A DNA stretch of 64,000 nucleotides from JAACFF01 sp963701435. Lineage in GTDB: Bacteria; Chloroflexota; Anaerolineae; Promineifilales; Promineifilaceae. The position numbers and the translations under genes are program-made. The stretch covers positions 982,143 to 1,046,142 of the forward strand of contig CAVPAL010000023.1 in NCBI GenBank assembly GCA_963701435.1. The letters are read 5' to 3'. The notes below the pieces were generated by a model that had not been told where the DNA came from, searched no databases, and saw nothing but the letters and a program-made list of their open reading frames with translations. Positions 17,757 through 26,064 of this stretch are shown here, piece after piece (position 1 is the first letter of the stretch; each line of letters opens with the position of its first letter).

Positions 17757-17865
17757 GCCCACCACAGAAAGGTGCATGACAACAATACCTGGCCTTGCCC
17801 TTGATCCACTTCTCGTAATCCAGCTTGGTAAGCGAATCATAATCTTGCTTGACGCCCACAATCAC
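17746..17865 (-). CDS. Possible 39-aa Cys-rich small ORF
   Basis: GTG-started frame of 39 codons, convergent with and overlapping the GT2 stop by 11 nt. The product is polar and Lys-rich (KQDYDSLTKLDYEKWIKGKA) and ends CCHAPFCGGPNC, five Cys/His ligands in 12 residues. It has no clear ribosome binding site. Composition and Cys spacing look protein-like, but it could equally be the 3' remnant of a longer gene. Confidence 0.35.
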   Translation of the reverse strand: MIVGVKQDYDSLTKLDYEKWIKGKARYCCHAPFCGGPNC

Positions 17866-17892
17866 GATTGATATGATCGTTTTTAGTTAGGT

Positions 17893-17941
17893 AAACCGCA
17901 GAAAATTTTTGAAAACAAGACGCGTTTAAAATCTGCGGTTT
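17893..17941. repeat. Inverted repeat, possible hairpin
   Basis: AAACCGCAGA (17893-17902) and TCTGCGGTTT (17932-17941) form a perfect 10-bp stem separated by 29 nt. It lies in the 290-nt gap before the TPR gene. There is no T tract, so it is not a clear terminator. Confidence 0.6.
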
Positions 17942-18048
17942 CCTCGAGGAATGAGCAGATTTTTCATGACCTTTGTTTTTGATTACTTTATACCAATTAC
18001 CTAAACTGCCGGCGAATATCGTCGGTTTTTTTGTCGAACTTAAGCGCA

Positions 18049-19269
18049 ATGATTATTGAACGCAAATCACCCCGCCATCCACGCCAGGGACCATCTTGTT
18101 TGCTGGTGCTTTTTGTCGCTTTCGGCATTGCCGTAAGCCTCTACGTGATCCAGAATCGAGACGATGTGCGCGAAATTATCATACCAACCCCAACCCCGGA
18201 ACCAACGCGTTCAGCAACTGAATACGCCGTCTTGGCAGAATTAAGTAAGGAAGATGGCGAGTTACAAGAAGCCATTGATTTCTATGAGCAAGCTATCAGC
18301 CTGGATGCCACCAAGCCGGAATTTTTTGTCCGGTTGATCGATTTATTGGTCAGGGAAGGCCAGGCAGAAAATGCGGTTGAGAAAGCGGAACAAGCCACCA
18401 TTTTAGCGCCTGAAAATGATAAGGTTTGGACAACCGCAGCAGCGGCGTATCTCGCCAACGGCGACCGTCTGGAGGATCAAGGCGACCCCAGCGGAGCTAA
18501 TATCCAATATGCTACCGCTTTTCAACATGCTTCCAAAGCAATTGGTTTGAACCCCGAAAATGCGACTGCCTATGCCTATGCCGCTGCCGGTCTGGTGCTG
18601 CAAGGGAACGCGGATTTATATGCTCAGGCGCAAGAACTGGCAGATACTGCCATCTTTCTGGAACCGGACAACCCCATTGCACGCCTTTACATGGCCACTG
18701 TTTTTACGTTTCAAGGACTGTATCCGGCGGCACTGGAACAATACCAGTTGGGTCTTCAAACAGACCCCACCAACGCAGCCTTGCATTATGGTCTGGCGTA
18801 TAATTATTATGGAGACGGCCGAATCTCCGACGCCATCATCAGCTTTGAAGATGCGCTTGCAGCCGATCCCACCAACGCCAGCGCTTACGATGGCCTCGCA
18901 CACATGTACATTCAATTAGGCGACGCCCCGCTGGCTGAAAAGAGCGCTTTGGAAGCTGTCGGGTTAAACCCGAATATAGCCCGCGCACAAGGCCGACTGG
19001 GAGAATCCTATTTCAGACAAAACAATTATCTTAATGCCATTCCACCTCTCGAAAAGGCAGTTAATTTGTACGGCAAACCCACAGACCTGAACGCACGCTT
19101 TTTTAATATGCTTGCCACGGCTTACATTCGCAATTCATTAAATGATTGCCCCAAAGCCATACCGCTCTTTCAGCAAGTTCTCAACGTCACGCTTAATTCA
19201 TTAATCATTGAGAGCGCCCAGGAAGGATTGGAAGAATGCCGTCGCGCGGAGCTGCAAACATCCCCTTGA
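18049..19269 (+). CDS. Membrane-anchored TPR-repeat protein
   Basis: 406 residues. A single N-terminal transmembrane segment (SCLLVLFVAFGIAVSLYVI) is followed by a short Pro-rich linker (IIIPTPTPEPT) and at least eight tetratricopeptide repeats filling the rest. Typical repeat phrases are EAIDFYEQAISLDATKP, AALEQYQLGLQTDPTNA and DAIISFEDALAADPTNA. The array would face outside the membrane and serve as a protein-binding scaffold. The partner is unknown. The start is ATG at 18049. A TTG 18 nt upstream is also possible. Confidence 0.82.
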   Translation: MIIERKSPRHPRQGPSCLLVLFVAFGIAVSLYVIQNRDDVREIIIPTPTPEPTRSATEYAVLAELSKEDGELQEAIDFYEQAISLDATKPEFFVRLIDLLVREGQAENAVEKAEQATILAPENDKVWTTAAAAYLANGDRLEDQGDPSGANIQYATAFQHASKAIGLNPENATAYAYAAAGLVLQGNADLYAQAQELADTAIFLEPDNPIARLYMATVFTFQGLYPAALEQYQLGLQTDPTNAALHYGLAYNYYGDGRISDAIISFEDALAADPTNASAYDGLAHMYIQLGDAPLAEKSALEAVGLNPNIARAQGRLGESYFRQNNYLNAIPPLEKAVNLYGKPTDLNARFFNMLATAYIRNSLNDCPKAIPLFQQVLNVTLNSLIIESAQEGLEECRRAELQTSP

Positions 19270-19309
19270 TGCGCCCTAAAAAACAAACCCGGCAAATCTT
19301 AACAAATCC

Positions 19310-19336
19310 TTAGCACTCTCCACCCTAGACTGCTAA
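19310..19336. promoter_or_regulatory. CIRCE operator 1 (HrcA site) upstream of groES
   Basis: TTAGCACTC, 9-nt spacer, GACTGCTAA. It matches the CIRCE consensus with one mismatch in the right arm. It lies 7 nt upstream of the -35 box. Confidence 0.8.
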
Positions 19337-19343
19337 AAAGCCC

Positions 19344-19371
19344 TTGACATATCATCCATCTATGTTACAAT
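19344..19371 (+). promoter_or_regulatory. groES-groEL promoter
   Basis: TTGACA (19344-19349), 16-nt spacer, TACAAT (19366-19371), placed between two CIRCE elements. Confidence 0.8.
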
Positions 19372-19384
19372 TTGGACCGTATGG

Positions 19385-19410
19385 TTAGCACTCACAATGC
19401 AGAGTGCTAA
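19385..19410. promoter_or_regulatory. CIRCE operator 2 (HrcA site) upstream of groES
   Basis: Both arms match the consensus perfectly (TTAGCACTC and GAGTGCTAA), but the spacer is 8 nt instead of the usual 9. It covers the start of the transcribed leader. Confidence 0.85.
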
Positions 19411-19473
19411 AAAACAAAACCCCTACATTAATTTACGAAAATCGTGAAAATCTTAACAAGGAGATAGTTGACT

Positions 19474-19767
19474 ATGTCCACAACACTCAAGCCGCTTGGT
19501 GATCGTTTGGTTGTCGAACCAAAAGAGAGCGAGCAGAAAACGGCTTCTGGCCTAGTATTGCCAGAAACCGCCAAAGAAAAACCACAGCAAGGTGAAATTA
19601 TTGCAGTTGGCCCTGGTCGTCGTGATGACGATGGCAACCGCATCCCAATGGATGTCAAAGTTGGTGATATTGTTCTGTATGCCAAATATGGCGGCACAGA
19701 AGTCAAAATTGATGACAAAAAACTGTTGATCCTGAAAGAATCTGACGTTCTCGCAATCGTCGCTTAA
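19474..19767 (+). CDS. groES: Co-chaperonin GroES
   Basis: 97 residues. It caps the GroEL folding chamber. It begins STTLKPLGDRLVVEP, has the mobile-loop region KTASGLVLPETAKEKPQQG, and the C-terminal DDKKLLILKESDVLAIV. The start is ATG at 19474, with AAGGAGAT upstream. The in-frame TTG two codons earlier is rejected. It is the first gene of the groES-groEL operon under two CIRCE sites, so heat-induced release of HrcA is expected. Confidence 0.97.
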   Translation: MSTTLKPLGDRLVVEPKESEQKTASGLVLPETAKEKPQQGEIIAVGPGRRDDDGNRIPMDVKVGDIVLYAKYGGTEVKIDDKKLLILKESDVLAIVA

Positions 19768-19800
19768 GCATTAAACATTTATCAAACGGAGAATTAAAAC

Positions 19801-21453
19801 ATGGCTAAGCAACTCGTTTTTTCCGAAGACGCACGTCGCAAATTAAAGAAAGGCATTGACACGGTCGCAACGGCCGTTTCCACTACACTCGGCCCCAAAG
19901 GTCGTAACGTTGCAATTGACAAAAAATTTGGCGCACCCACCATCACTCATGATGGCGTCAGCGTCGCCAAAGAAATCGAACTGGAAGACCCGTATGAAAA
20001 TATGGGCGCCCAACTATTCAAAGAAGCCGCCATCAAAACCAACGACATCGCTGGTGATGGTACCACCACCGCCACCGTTTTGGCGCAGCATATGGTCCAC
20101 GAAGGCTTGAAAAATGTCGCCGCCGGGGCCAACCCGATGCAGCTCAAGCTGGGTATTGAAGCCGGCACGGCCGCTCTGGCCAACGCAATCCGCGAAATGG
20201 CAGTCAGCATCGACAGCTACGAAGAGATCGCCTCCGTCGCCTCTATTTCCGCTCAAGACCCCGCCATCGGCAAACTGATTGCCGAGGTAATGGACAAAGT
20301 TGGTAAAGACGGCGTTATTACGGTAGAAGAGTCCAAGGGCCTGGAATTCGAAACCGAATACGTCGAAGGTATGCAGTTTGACCGTGGTTATATCAGCCCC
20401 TACTTTATCACCGATTCCGAAACCATGGAAGCGGTTGTCGAAGATGCCTACATCCTCATCCACGACAAAAAAATCAGCTCGGCGCAGGACATCGTGCCGA
20501 TACTGGAAAAATTAGTCCAGATTGGTAAGAAAAACCTCGTCATTATCGCCGAAGATGTCGACGGCGAAGCGTTAGCTACACTGGTGCTAAACAAACTGCG
20601 TGGCATGATCAATGCTCTCGCCGTCAAAGCGCCTGGTTTTGGCGATCGTCGCAAAGCGATGTTGCAAGACATTGCCACTTTGACCGGCGGTGAAGTTATC
20701 ACCGAAGAAATGGGCCGCAAGCTCGACAGCGTGCAGATCAGCGATCTGGGTCGTGCCGCCAAAGTTGTTTCCACTAAAGATGACACAACGATTGTCGATG
20801 GCGCCGGTGAAGAAAGCCAGATTAAGGGCCGTGTTGAGCAAATCAAAATCGAGATCGATCGCAGCACTTCCGACTATGATCGTGAAAAACTGCAAGAGCG
20901 TCTGGCCAAATTGGCCGGTGGCGTCGCTGTCATTCGCGTTGGTGCAGCCACCGAAGTTGAACTGAAAGAAAAGAAACACCGTGTCGAAGATGCTTTGAGC
21001 GCAACTCGCGCGGCTGTGGAAGAAGGTATCGTTCCCGGTGGTGGCGTCGCTCTGTTGAATGCGCTGCCCGCTCTGGATAATGTCGAAATCGGCGCCGGCG
21101 ACCCGACCACAGGCGTCGGCATCTTACGCCATGCTCTGCTGGCGCCAATGCGCAAAATTGCAGAAAACGCCGGCCTGAACGGTGACGTCATCATTCAAAA
21201 TGTCCGCCGCCACCAGGAAGAAAGCGGCGACAAGAAAATTGGCTACAATGTCCTGACCGACAGCTATGTCAATATGATCAAAGCCGGCATCATTGATCCG
21301 GCCAAGGTCACCCGTGGCGCACTGGAAAATGCAGCCAGCATCGCGGCCATGATTTTGACTACAGAAGCCCTTATTACCGACATTCCTGAGGCAGAACCGG
21401 CTATGCCCGGCGGCGCACCCGGTATGGGCGGCATGGGCGGCATGGATTTCTAA
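19801..21453 (+). CDS. groEL: Chaperonin GroEL
   Basis: 550-residue 60-kDa chaperonin forming the ATP-driven double-ring folding chamber. Family blocks are all present: TLGPKGRNVAIDK, the ATP-site DGTTTATVLAQ, VGKDGVITVEE, the apical domain segment FDRGYISPYFITDSE, KAPGFGDRRKAML, and the C-terminal GGAPGMGGMGGMDF tail. It follows groES by 33 nt with a GGAG site, and a strong terminator follows. Confidence 0.98.
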   Translation: MAKQLVFSEDARRKLKKGIDTVATAVSTTLGPKGRNVAIDKKFGAPTITHDGVSVAKEIELEDPYENMGAQLFKEAAIKTNDIAGDGTTTATVLAQHMVHEGLKNVAAGANPMQLKLGIEAGTAALANAIREMAVSIDSYEEIASVASISAQDPAIGKLIAEVMDKVGKDGVITVEESKGLEFETEYVEGMQFDRGYISPYFITDSETMEAVVEDAYILIHDKKISSAQDIVPILEKLVQIGKKNLVIIAEDVDGEALATLVLNKLRGMINALAVKAPGFGDRRKAMLQDIATLTGGEVITEEMGRKLDSVQISDLGRAAKVVSTKDDTTIVDGAGEESQIKGRVEQIKIEIDRSTSDYDREKLQERLAKLAGGVAVIRVGAATEVELKEKKHRVEDALSATRAAVEEGIVPGGGVALLNALPALDNVEIGAGDPTTGVGILRHALLAPMRKIAENAGLNGDVIIQNVRRHQEESGDKKIGYNVLTDSYVNMIKAGIIDPAKVTRGALENAASIAAMILTTEALITDIPEAEPAMPGGAPGMGGMGGMDF

Positions 21454-21477
21454 TCCCAATAGCTCCAAGCTTAAACG

Positions 21478-21508
21478 AAAAAGACCCCTTAAAGGGGTCT
21501 TTTTTTGT
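21478..21508 (+). terminator. groESL terminator
   Basis: Stem AAAAGACCCCTT/AAGGGGTCTTTT followed by T residues, 25 nt past the groEL stop. It may also serve the convergent minus-strand gene. Confidence 0.85.
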
Positions 21509-21522
21509 TGGGAAATTTTGAT

Positions 21523-21927
21523 TCAAACAGATGTTTGTGGCAATTGTTTTTTTGCTAAAGGATGTGAGCGCAGGAAATCTACTACCAGCTCAAAGACTAC
21601 CGGGGGCGGCAAATCACTGGTATCCAGATAAAAATCACAATGTTGGCGCGCATGCCGAAGCCGCATGTGCTGTTCCTCCAACCGCTCCGGGCCGCCATCA
21701 ATATACGGGCGGCGGCGGCGCGCAGCCAAATACGAAACATCAAGATAGATCAATATATCCGGCCGAGTAAGACGCTGCCACATGGTGGGCGAAAAGGAAT
21801 GTTCCTGCGCCGGCTGGCGTATTTTGAACCCGGCGGCGCGTAGATAGGGCGCCAACGTACTCTTACCGGCTGAACAAGGTCCGACGAGCGCAATACAAAC
21901 CATCTCTGGCATTTCTTCTTTTGACAT
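21523..21927 (-). CDS. Small P-loop kinase-like protein
   Basis: 134 residues. The Walker A motif GPCSAGKSTLAPYL sits at the N-terminus. It also has RPDILIYLDVSYLAARRRRP (the usual LID/Arg region of deoxynucleoside-kinase-like proteins) and a C-terminal YLDTSDLPP block often seen in dephospho-CoA- or nucleoside-kinase-like folds. The substrate is not evident. The gene lies 23 nt downstream of the SpoIIE-like phosphatase on the same strand and is probably co-transcribed with it, so a regulatory kinase is conceivable but unproved. Confidence 0.7.
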   Translation of the reverse strand: MSKEEMPEMVCIALVGPCSAGKSTLAPYLRAAGFKIRQPAQEHSFSPTMWQRLTRPDILIYLDVSYLAARRRRPYIDGGPERLEEQHMRLRHARQHCDFYLDTSDLPPPVVFELVVDFLRSHPLAKKQLPQTSV

Positions 21928-21950
21928 TACTACTCTGCACCTCGGCAGAT

Positions 21951-22682
21951 CTACAGCGGTAAACGGCCGCCCAGACGGCGTACAAGATTATTGGTCAGGT
22001 TTTCCTTTACCGAAACGACCAACACGCTGATATCGTCACGGGGACGGCCGTTATCCTTTGCAACCGCCTCATCTAACAAAACATCTGCGATATGGCGCGC
22101 ATCCTTGCCGCCTTCCGCCCACATCGCCTGCGCGGCGGCATAAGGATCGTAACAATCATTGCCTGAGAGCGTACCAGCATGGCGCAAACCGTCGGTAAAT
22201 ACCACTGCCAACGTCTCTGGCATAATAGGAATTTCGTGAATTACCGGTTTGGTGTTGCGGCGCACGCCGACGCTCCAGGAGGGATCATCTAATAAGTAAA
22301 ATCCATCTTCTTTAGTATGCATAATCACGGGCGCATCATTATTGCGCGAGATGACAAGTGTTTTTGTTTGGGTATCTACCGACAATATGTTTAGCGTCGC
22401 GCTAACTTTCCCTTTTCGATAAGTGTATAAATAATCATGCGCAGCACGGGCGGCAGCGCCATCGCGCACACCTTCCGCCAACAGTTGAATTGCCTTGCGC
22501 GCAACAACATTACTAATTGCTTTGGCCGAACGCCCACTGCGCTGCCCATCAACCAAAACCATAGAAATGCCCCCATGCGGACGCTCGATCATTTCGAGCG
22601 TATCTCCACTCTCTTGGGTTGCATATTTACTAATTTTCGCCACAGCAAATTGTACTTCTATGCCCTGAACAATCATATCCAT
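21951..22682 (-). CDS. SpoIIE/PP2C-type protein phosphatase
   Basis: 243 residues with the PP2C-like fold of SpoIIE/RsbU/RsbX phosphatases. The metal-binding blocks are ISMVLVDGQRSGRSA (Asp-Gly), LVISRNNDAPVI, LAVVFTDGLRHAG and the final Asp in RPRDDISVLVV. There is no sensor domain, so it resembles RsbX more than RsbU. It probably acts in a partner-switching or signalling circuit on Ser/Thr phosphates. No anti-sigma factor or antagonist gene is adjacent. Two ATG codons (22682 and 22676) are possible starts. Confidence 0.82.
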   Translation of the reverse strand: MDMIVQGIEVQFAVAKISKYATQESGDTLEMIERPHGGISMVLVDGQRSGRSAKAISNVVARKAIQLLAEGVRDGAAARAAHDYLYTYRKGKVSATLNILSVDTQTKTLVISRNNDAPVIMHTKEDGFYLLDDPSWSVGVRRNTKPVIHEIPIMPETLAVVFTDGLRHAGTLSGNDCYDPYAAAQAMWAEGGKDARHIADVLLDEAVAKDNGRPRDDISVLVVSVKENLTNNLVRRLGGRLPL

Positions 22683-22893
22683 GATACCCTTTTATCTCGA
22701 ATCGATTGGACGTTGATTTACCTATCATTATAGTATACACCGCCACTGTTGGTTAGCGGAAACGTTGAATAACCATTGCTTTTCCCCCTATGATGGCTGT
22801 GGTATACTCACGATTCATAAAAATGACCACACAGTTGGGCGGTGACGCCCGGCAGCGTCCCCCCTGCAAAAACATTAACCGGAGAAGGAAACC

Positions 22894-23808
22894 GTGAAAC
22901 ATTTTTTGAGCATTGCGGAATTAACACCTGAAGGATTACAAGATTTATTGGACCTGGGCCTGGCTCTGAAAGAAGAGTGGCGCAATGGGGGTAATAAACC
23001 CATTTTGCAAGGTAAAAGTCTGGCGCTGCTGTTCCAGAAGCCCTCTTTACGCACCCGGGTCTCGTTTGAAATGGGAATGGTTCATTTGGGCGGTTATGCC
23101 TTTTATTTGTCGCCTAATGAGGTCAAAATGGGCGGGCGTGAAAGCGTCGCCGATGTCGCCCGCGTGTTGTCCGGGTATGTTGATGCTGTCATGGCGCGCG
23201 TTTTTGCGCATGAGCATATTCTGCAATTGGCCGAATACAGTTCTGTGCCAATTATTAATGGCCTTTCAGATTATAACCACCCGGCGCAGGGTTTGACGGA
23301 TCTTTTCACAATTCTGGAGAACAAAGGCCGGATAAAAGGGTTAAAAATTGTTTATGTGGGCGATGGGAACAATGTGGCTCGCTCTTTGTTATTTGGCGCG
23401 ATGAAGCTGGGCGCTGATTTCGTCCTTTCTGCGCCGGAAGGGTATGAGTTGACAGACGAAGATGTTGAGTTGGCGAACGTCTTTAGCCAGCATGGCGCAG
23501 CCGTCACATTCGAGCGTGATCCGCAAACGGCCGTTTCCGGCGCGGACGTGATTTACACCGATGTATGGACAAGTATGGGCCAGGAAGCTGAAGCGCAGAA
23601 GCGGCTCACCGTTTTCCCACCTTATCAAGTCAACCAGGCTCTGGTCAGTAAAGCCAAACCAGATTGCATTGTAATGCATTGCTTGCCGGCTCATCGGGGC
23701 GATGAAATTACAGATGAGGTCGCTGATGGTCCCCATTCAGTTTTGTTCCCGCAGGCGGAAAACCGTATGCATGCGCAAAAAGCGATTTTAGCAAAGCTGC
23801 TGGCTTAA
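22894..23808 (+). CDS. argF: Ornithine carbamoyltransferase
   Basis: 304 residues. Converts ornithine and carbamoyl phosphate to citrulline in arginine synthesis. The carbamoyl-phosphate loop is FQKPSLRTRVSFE (family S-x-R-T-R), then the HPAQGLTDL block, VGDGNNVARSL and the ornithine-binding Cys loop MHCLPAHRGDEI. The latter two distinguish it from aspartate carbamoyltransferase. Start codon GTG... is not used: the ATG follows a GGAGAAGG site 7 nt upstream. No other arg genes are adjacent. Confidence 0.94.
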   Translation: MKHFLSIAELTPEGLQDLLDLGLALKEEWRNGGNKPILQGKSLALLFQKPSLRTRVSFEMGMVHLGGYAFYLSPNEVKMGGRESVADVARVLSGYVDAVMARVFAHEHILQLAEYSSVPIINGLSDYNHPAQGLTDLFTILENKGRIKGLKIVYVGDGNNVARSLLFGAMKLGADFVLSAPEGYELTDEDVELANVFSQHGAAVTFERDPQTAVSGADVIYTDVWTSMGQEAEAQKRLTVFPPYQVNQALVSKAKPDCIVMHCLPAHRGDEITDEVADGPHSVLFPQAENRMHAQKAILAKLLA

Positions 23809-23834
23809 AATATTCTATTTATCCCACCTGAACA

Positions 23835-23862
23835 GGCGCTGGTTGTGGAAACAGTCAGCGCC
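23835..23862. repeat. Hairpin between argF and cdaA
   Basis: GGCGCTG (23835-23841) and CAGCGCC (23856-23862) form a 7-bp stem with a 14-nt loop. There is no T tract, so it is a weak terminator at best. Confidence 0.5.
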
Positions 23863-23882
23863 ATAACAATTAAAGAATTTCT

Positions 23883-24677
23883 GTGGAAGATTTCTTCTCT
23901 TATCTGAGCCGCCTGGACTTAAGCGCATTATTGGATATTCTGCTGGTAACGGCCGTTATCTATATTCTATTTGTGCTCATTCGGGGCACACGGGCGGTAC
24001 AGCTATTACGTGGCGTGATGGTGCTCGTTTTGATCATTTTGCTGTTGACCAGCCTGTTTGATCTGCCCGCGTTCACATGGCTCATTGATATAAGTTTACC
24101 CGCTTTTCTGGTCGCGATTCCCGTCATCTTTCAGCCAGAACTACGCCGTGCGTTAGAACAACTCGGTCGTTCAGATCGTTACCTGCGTTTTTGGCAGGGT
24201 GATGAAACGAATCCGGCCGTCATCGCATTCAAAGAAGCCAGTTTACGGCTTTCTCAACGCCGCCACGGTGCGCTGGTTGTTTTTGAACAAGAAACAGGCT
24301 TAAAAGAATATATTGACACAGGCATTTTGCTCAATGCCAATCCCTCACCGGAACTATTCTTGACAATATTTAACAAAAACACGGAATTGCACGATGGCGC
24401 CATTATCATTCAAAACAAACGCCTGGCGGCGGCAGCGTGCGTCTTACCTTTATCTACCAGCAGCCTGTCAGATTTACAAATGGGCCTGCGTCACCGCGCA
24501 GCGCTTGGCATCAGTGAAGTCAGTGACGCCGTGGCCGTTGTGGTTTCTGAAGAGACGGGCCAGGTCTCGATTGCCCATAACGGCCGTATCCTGCGCCGCC
24601 AGGATATTTCGCGACTCGACGTGATTTTGAACGCATTCTTGCAAAACAGGCCAGACAGCACAGAGAATAATGTCTAG
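23883..24677 (+). CDS. cdaA: Diadenylate cyclase CdaA
   Basis: 264 residues. It synthesises c-di-AMP from two ATP at the cytoplasmic membrane. Three N-terminal transmembrane helices (about 15-35, 40-60, 65-85) precede the DAC domain, which carries the catalytic motifs DGAIII and the GLRHRAALG (RHR) block. The start is GTG with a weak ribosome binding site. Its stop overlaps the next gene, cdaR, by 8 nt, the usual CdaA-CdaR pairing, in which CdaR modulates the cyclase. Confidence 0.95.
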   Translation: MEDFFSYLSRLDLSALLDILLVTAVIYILFVLIRGTRAVQLLRGVMVLVLIILLLTSLFDLPAFTWLIDISLPAFLVAIPVIFQPELRRALEQLGRSDRYLRFWQGDETNPAVIAFKEASLRLSQRRHGALVVFEQETGLKEYIDTGILLNANPSPELFLTIFNKNTELHDGAIIIQNKRLAAAACVLPLSTSSLSDLQMGLRHRAALGISEVSDAVAVVVSEETGQVSIAHNGRILRRQDISRLDVILNAFLQNRPDSTENNV

Positions 24678-26064
24678 AGAACTAATCACTTCCCTATTAA
24701 CGCAATTAGGCACACTGCTCCTGGCTGTCATTCTGGCGATCATCATTTGGGTTACCGCTACGCGCGCGCAAGACCCAACAACCAATCAATTTATACAGTT
24801 ACCGGTCGAATTCGAAGGTTTACCTGAAAATACAATTCTGAACACAATTGAAGATTTATCGGTTCAGATTCGTGTAGAAGGGCCACAATCTGAGTTAACC
24901 AACATTTCTCCCGTAGAGTTTCGCGCATCGGTAGATTTAAGCGCTGTGCCGTTTGGTGTGGAAACGGCCGTACCCATCAAAGTGTCCACAACCACCGATC
25001 TGCAGATTTCTGCGCCTCTCCCGGCGACCGTTCCCGTCTCCCTTGAGCAACAAGTCACGCGTGAAATCCCAGTCGCCCTGGACATACGCGGCAGTACAGC
25101 GCGCGGGCACACGCAGGGCGACCCGCTTATTGAGCCCGAAACCATCACCGTTACAGGCCCAGCTTCACGCGTCGAACAACTAGAATTTGCTCTGGTAACC
25201 GCTTTTCTCAACAACGCTCGCGAAACCCAGAGAAATGAACACCGGCCGATTTTTTACGATCAACAAGGACGTGTCGTAGGCACAGGCGCGCTTCTTCTCA
25301 ACACCGAAGATGTCAGCGTCACTATTCCAATCGAAGAATCAGCCGGATTTGCTGAAAAACTCATCACGGTCGACTGGACAGGTGAGCCTGCCCCCGGCTA
25401 CAGGTTGTTAAACATCAGCGTCGATCCCCCCAGCGTCCTGGTGCAAGGTTTTCCACAAAGCGTCAACGCGCTTACCCGCCTGCAAACAGAACCCATCGAT
25501 ATTACTGGTCTGACAGAGTCATTCTCCCAGCAAGTTACACTCGACCTGCCCGCAAACATTACGCTCGATCAAGATCAGGAAATCTTTGTTAACATCGAAA
25601 TTGAGCCAATCCTCACGACCGATACGCGTTTGCGTCCTGTCGAAATTCTAGGTTCCAGCGCCGAAATCACATCCACCATTCAGCCGGAAAATGTGCGCGT
25701 CGTCCTATTTGGACCGCTGCCTGTGTTAGATACCCTTTTAGACGAAGATGTACGCGTCACAGTTGATTTATTTGGACTGGATAGCGGCGTTTATGCTTTG
25801 GAGCCGCGTGTTGATTTGCCGGATCGCGGCATTGAAGTGCGTTCGATCAGCCCTAATGTCATTACCGTCAACATCAGCCGCACCATTACCAATCCAGCGG
25901 GTCTGACAACGACGCTGCCCAACACGGCATTTCAAAACCCTGACAATCTGGTGAGCAACTATTCCCCACCAGAATTCGCGTGCGGTACAATCCCAACAGA
26001 AAACGGCCGTTTCCTCATCCTGATTCGCCATGAGGCCTGTATTCTGGAGAATAAAAAGTTCTAA
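24670..26064 (+). CDS. cdaR: YbbR-domain protein, CdaA regulator
   Basis: 464 residues. One N-terminal transmembrane helix (LGTLLLAVILAIIIWVTAT) is followed by several extracellular YbbR repeats (for example LPVEFEGLPENTIL, VEFRASVDLSAVPFGVETAVPI and VTIPIEESAGFAEKLITV). In Firmicutes CdaR binds CdaA and tunes c-di-AMP output, and the overlap with cdaA supports the same pairing here. There are probably four to five repeats, judging by length. The last codon overlaps the ATG of der (TAATG). Confidence 0.88.
   Translation: MSRELITSLLTQLGTLLLAVILAIIIWVTATRAQDPTTNQFIQLPVEFEGLPENTILNTIEDLSVQIRVEGPQSELTNISPVEFRASVDLSAVPFGVETAVPIKVSTTTDLQISAPLPATVPVSLEQQVTREIPVALDIRGSTARGHTQGDPLIEPETITVTGPASRVEQLEFALVTAFLNNARETQRNEHRPIFYDQQGRVVGTGALLLNTEDVSVTIPIEESAGFAEKLITVDWTGEPAPGYRLLNISVDPPSVLVQGFPQSVNALTRLQTEPIDITGLTESFSQQVTLDLPANITLDQDQEIFVNIEIEPILTTDTRLRPVEILGSSAEITSTIQPENVRVVLFGPLPVLDTLLDEDVRVTVDLFGLDSGVYALEPRVDLPDRGIEVRSISPNVITVNISRTITNPAGLTTTLPNTAFQNPDNLVSNYSPPEFACGTIPTENGRFLILIRHEACILENKKF

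Noticed and set aside
22740..22890. Possible arginine-responsive leader before argF
   Set aside because: A TATACT hexamer is visible but no matching -35, no stable conserved hairpin and no recognisable ARG box could be found.
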